From the NCBI GenBank assembly GCA_038203025.1, contig JBBREK010000073.1:1-17633 (forward strand): a DNA stretch of 17,633 bases. The letters are read 5' to 3'. The DNA comes from UBA11346 sp038203025 (GTDB lineage Bacteria > Planctomycetota > UBA11346). Shown in pieces: positions 14,360 through 17,633 of the stretch; the first letter of the stretch is position 1, and each line of letters opens with the position of its first letter. A model generated the notes under the pieces. The model was given only the letters and a program-made list of their open reading frames with translations, searched no databases and was not told the DNA's origin. Both the position numbers and the translations under genes were made by a program.

Positions 14360-17300
14360 TCAGCCGAGGCGTTCGATGCCCTGCCGGCCGACCAGACTGA
14401 AGCCGGTACCCTCGGCGGCCAGTTCGCGCCACAGCTGCAGGGCGGTGAGGCGGTCGCCATGGCTTTCGCAGGTGAAGGCGGTCAGGGCGAGCAGCGGCGA
14501 ATGGAGGATGTCTTCGCGGATGGTGGCCAGGCCGTCGAGCACCAGCGAGGCTGGCAGATAGCCAAGGGCGAGGCAGCCGAGGCGGGCCGCGAACAGCTTG
14601 GTCAGCGAGGTGCGCGAGGTCTCCAGCTCGTCGGTCAGGCGGAAGCACCATTCCAGGTCCTCCTGCGAACCGGCGGTATCACCGAGCCGGCGGCGCAGGC
14701 CGGCACGCAGAATGCGCTCGACCGGGGTCAGTTCCTCGCCGCCGGACAGCGCGGAAAGGATCGACTTGTCCGAGCCCATCCCGACCAGAACCAGGCAGTC
14801 GCGCACGAAGTCGAACAGGGTGGTCGGCCGATCCTCGCCGCGGCCAATCACCAGGACGGTGCGGGCCGGATCGTCGCTGACGCTGATCTCCCGCGCGATC
14901 TTGGTAAAATCGCTGAGCATGCGCGGTTCGCGGATGGTGATGCTGTAGCCCAGGGCCCGGGCCCGGCGCATGGCGTCTCGGCAGGCGGCGATGGCGATGG
15001 CATCGTTGCGGTCGACCAGGTGGTTGAGCCAGCCGCGCAGGTGGCTGGACAGCCAGCGCGACATGGTGCCCATCAGGGCGACCTCGTCGGGGCTGCCGCG
15101 CATCAGCCGGGCGAGATGCTCCAGGTCGTGCTCGACCTCGTTGGTCAGGCCGCCGTGCTCGACCTGGGCGCCGATCAGCGGCATGATCCACAGGCAGAAG
15201 CGGGTGCGCACGACATCGCCCGATTCCTGGTAGCCAAGCAGCTCGCGGATGGCGGCACGCAGGCTGCCGTCGTGGCGCTCGTACTGCACCTTGGCGAGCA
15301 TGAAGATGGCGTCGCGGGCGAGCACGTGTTCGAGGTGGTCGCCGAGGAAGTCGCGCAACGCCTCGGCGGCGTCGGCGAGGTCGCCGCGCCGGACCACCGC
15401 CATGCAACGCAGGAAGGAGGCTTCGGCGGCCTGCTCGCTGTCCGGGTGCTCGGCAAGGAAGCGATTGTACCAGCTCTCGGCCTCCGGGTGCAGGCCGAGG
15501 CGCAGCAGCTCGTTGCCGACGGTGTAGCTGGGCACCATCAGGGGCGAGTGGCGTCGTTCGACCGCCAGGCTGCGGACCAGCGCCTGGGTCTTCCAGGTCG
15601 CCAGGGCGATGGTGTTGCCCGGGGCGACGGACACCGGGTTGAGGTCGCGGAAGGCGAGTGGTTCCTGGCCATCGACGTGCAGGCGCAGGACCTGACCTTC
15701 GCACTCGACCACCACGCGGTGCGATAGCGGCCGGCGGTCCATGCGTGTGGTCGTCTCGCCCTCGCGCATCGGGCGCATGGTCATCAGCTCGGCGGAGAGC
15801 GGATCGGTGGCCCCGCGCGAGCGCGACAGAGTGATCCAGCGACCCTCGTAGGCGCCGATGCGGAACTGGTAGCTTTGGCTGGGGTCGGTGCCGCGGGCGA
15901 GGATCCACATCTCCTCGCCTTGGACGAGTTCCAGTTCGACGGTGACGCGCACGTCGTCGCCGACCTCAACCGCCAGCGGATAGATCTGCAGGCCGTAGCC
16001 GCCCAGCAGCATGCCGCCAAGTTCGGGGTGGTGGACGTGGCCGACCTGCTCGCCGCACCAGCTGGTTGATGGCAGGCTGAAGGGGCCCGCGTCGGGGCTG
16101 GCGGCGAAGTCCCAGCGGCCGAGTCCGCGCCAGGCGCCGTCGCGTTCGCGCGCCAGGCGGTCGGCCTCCTGCTTGGCGTAGGACTCGCTGACCTGGACCA
16201 GCAGGGTGCGTAGATCCTGGGCGAAGACCTCGCAGTCGGGGTAGCGGTCCTGCGGATCGCGGGCCAGGGCCCACTCGGCGATGGTCTGCAGGGTCTGCGG
16301 CGCCTCTGGCCACAGGTCGCGCAGGGTGCGTCGATCGCCTTTCTTGATCCGCGTGATGAAGTCGATGAGGGCCTCGTGCTCGCCCATCTCCTGCGGGGTC
16401 TTCAGCGCCATCAACTCGACCAGGATCGAGCCAAGCGAATAGACGTCGGTGCGTTGATCGACGATCGAGGCCCGGCCGAGGGCCTGCTCGGGACTCATGT
16501 AGGCCGGGCTGCCGAGGATCTGCCCGAAGTGCGTTGAACGGGACACACGCATCGACGAGCGTTTGTGGCTTTCGGTTCCCTGGCGGCCACTGCGCTGGCT
16601 GCGGCTACTGCTGCTGCTGCTGACTGGCGTAGTGATGCGCGAAGACGGCTTCTGCTGGGTCGGCTCCAGGGCCGGCATGTCCTGCGTCTCGGCAGAGTCC
16701 GGATCATTCATGATGACCGTGGCGGCGTCGATGCGCTGCGAGCGCACGGTCTCGGTATCTGGCGGCAGGACTTCCGGGGGTGGCGTCCGCGACTTGTCCT
16801 CGGGGGTGGAGAAGGCGGCGTCCCAGGCCTTCTCGGCGGCCTGTTCTTCGCGCAGGTCGCGGGCCAGGCCCCAGTCGAGCACCCACAGCTCGCCGTACTG
16901 GCCGATGACGATGTTGGCCGGCTTGAGGTCCGATGCACCACGCCCTGGGCGTGACCGTAGTGCATGATGTCGAGCAGGTGCAGGAACAGGGTCAGGCGGT
17001 CGACCAGCGGCCAGGTGCGCCAATGGTCGGGGGACTGGCGCAGCTCCTCGAGGAAGCGGTCGAGGGTGCGACCGCGCGCCAGGGTCATGACGTAGCACGG
17101 CCGGCTGGCATCGTCGGCGGCAGCCTCGAAGACGGCGCAGATGCCGGGGTGCTGCAAGCGGGCGGTGACGCGGATCTCGCGTTCAAAGCGCTGGACCTGC
17201 TCCTCGTCGTTGGCGTTCACCTCAAGGATCTTGACCGCCACATCGCGGTCGAGGTGCTCATCACGCGCCTGCCACACCCGGCCGGACGTGCCGTGGCCGA

Positions 17301-17376
17301 TCTCGTGATGCAGCCGCCATCGACCGGCGATCAGCTCACCGGCCCTTGCAAGCGGGTTGACCTCGGGACCAGACAT
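14360..17376 (-). pseudogene. Large Ser/Thr protein kinase (Hanks-type), frameshifted in the HRD catalytic loop
   Basis: Two overlapping frames make one protein of about 1005 residues if one base is restored. Frame 1, from ATG 17374-17376, gives the N-lobe: glycine loop GHGTSGRV (27-34), VAVKIL with Lys49, Glu67 and GVVHR (145-149). The other frame resumes exactly at DLKPANI (150-156), then LDWGLAR (DWG for DFG, 168-170), GSPAYMSPEQ (289-298) and DVYSLGSILVEL. The message reads CATCGGACC where CATCGGGACC is expected (plus-strand 16928-16932). Residues about 174-285 are a Ser/Pro-rich insert with a six-Ser run (CTG tract, 16608-16622) in the activation segment. After the kinase (to ~410) come a beta-rich, LamG-like region (~430-615) and a helical, TPR-like tail. 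No transmembrane helix is seen. The gene may be truly broken or carry a sequencing error. A TTG at 17385 is an alternative start. Confidence 0.9.
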
Positions 17377-17385
17377 ATGGTGCAA

Positions 17386-17413
17386 AATCTATGGCCGATG
17401 TGGTGGTACGCAA
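17386..17413 (-). promoter_or_regulatory. Candidate promoter of the kinase gene
   Basis: On the minus strand TTGCGT (17413 to 17408) and TAGATT (17391 to 17386) are 16 nt apart. The -10 box ends 9 nt before the ATG at 17376, so the message would be leaderless or nearly so, which fits the absence of a Shine-Dalgarno. Matches to consensus are only moderate (3/6 and 4/6). Confidence 0.35.
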
Positions 17414-17439
17414 CGATCCGACCCCTCGCGCGCAACGAT
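17409..17439. repeat. 9-bp direct repeat with 22-bp period upstream of the kinase gene
   Basis: CGCAACGAT occurs at 17409-17417 and again at 17431-17439. The 22-bp period is two turns of B-DNA, as in tandem binding sites for response-regulator-type activators. The inner copy overlaps the candidate -35 hexamer. With two copies, chance cannot be excluded. Confidence 0.4.
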
Positions 17440-17633
17440 TGAAACGTTTTTGTCTCAGCGGCTTCGCCCCTACGGCCTTCCCGGGCCTACCCCCGGGCTG
17501 GTAAGAGCTAAATCGTCGCCGCTGGCCTTCCTGGTAGGCATACCGGGAGGGGTGACCAGGGTGGCACTCGCTGACGGATAGCACGCCTTCGGGCAAGGGG
17601 CTCGACCCCGTACAAAGATCGTGCCTCCTGCGG
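17440..17633. other. GC-rich non-coding edge with several hairpins
   Basis: No credible gene is seen from the kinase promoter to the right edge; the open frames here have no family features or ribosome-binding sites. Hairpins include CCCGGG-CCTACC-CCCGGG near 17477-17494. At 17581-17624 a GCACG/CGTGC outer stem encloses GCC-TTCG-GGC (a C-UUCG-G tetraloop) and GGGG-CTCGA-CCCC. This could be the end of a structured RNA or an untranslated region, but it matches no RNA family I know. Confidence 0.3.

Noticed and set aside
16920..16940. Programmed ribosomal frameshift in the kinase
   Set aside because: The junction has no slippery heptamer or evident stimulatory element, and a single missing G in a short G run explains the break more simply.
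17419..17445. CRISPR-repeat-like end GATTGAAAC in a GC-rich 27-base stretch
   Set aside because: Many CRISPR repeats end this way, but no second copy exists within the window and no cas gene is present. It lies in the kinase upstream region.
17336..17596. Small minus- and plus-strand open frames at the right edge
   Set aside because: They overlap each other and the kinase start, lack ribosome-binding sites and show no protein-like features.

Overview
The window reads as the genome of a high-GC Gram-negative bacterium of the PVC group, most likely a member of Planctomycetota; this is inferred from gene content only. The pointers are a class of type II pseudopilin typical of Planctomycetes and Lentisphaerae, an N-terminally anchored protein with a squalene-cyclase-like toroid, a large Ser/Thr kinase with a DWG motif and a long C-terminal tail, and frequent lack of Shine-Dalgarno sequences. 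No rRNA, tRNA, transposase, phage gene or multi-repeat CRISPR array was found. Coding density is high, and all gaps without a gene are under 300 bases.

Layout. Positions 1-3262 (all minus strand) read in the order: small tail-anchored protein (2891-3262), thymidylate synthase thyA (1996-2838), a Gfo/Idh/MocA dehydrogenase separated from thyA by one base (1017-1994), a 250-bp gap with several small hairpins, a small membrane-anchored protein (314-766) and a pseudopilin running off the left edge (1-308). Position 3413-5059 (plus) holds the anchored toroid protein behind the best sigma70-like promoter of the window. Positions 5176-10003 (minus) look like an operon: SpoIIE/RsbU-type phosphatase, M16C metallopeptidase and ZapE-like ATPase. 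ZapE is bracketed by two inverted-repeat elements (5075-5165 and 6153-6229) that look like REP doublets (REPINs). comM (10049-11566, plus) is divergent from the phosphatase.

Positions 11585-14341 form a MarR divergon. A MarR repressor (minus) faces a two-gene plus-strand operon across an AT-rich spacer with face-to-face promoters and repeated AATGAT half-sites. The operon encodes a protein resembling a PP2C phosphatase that has lost its metal-binding Asp residues, and an MFS exporter; they overlap by ATGA. Positions 14360-17376 (minus) hold a ~1005-residue Ser/Thr kinase that is interrupted as written: one base is missing exactly in the HRD catalytic-loop codons. Downstream to the right edge there are its promoter region, a 9-bp direct repeat and GC-rich hairpins, but no convincing gene.

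The window mixes housekeeping functions (thymidylate synthesis, DNA branch migration, division-associated ATPase, oligopeptide proteolysis) with phospho-signalling (kinase, PPM-type phosphatase, possible pseudophosphatase). The points most worth a second look are the pseudophosphatase/MFS/MarR unit, the frameshift in the kinase catalytic loop, and the REPIN-like pair around zapE.
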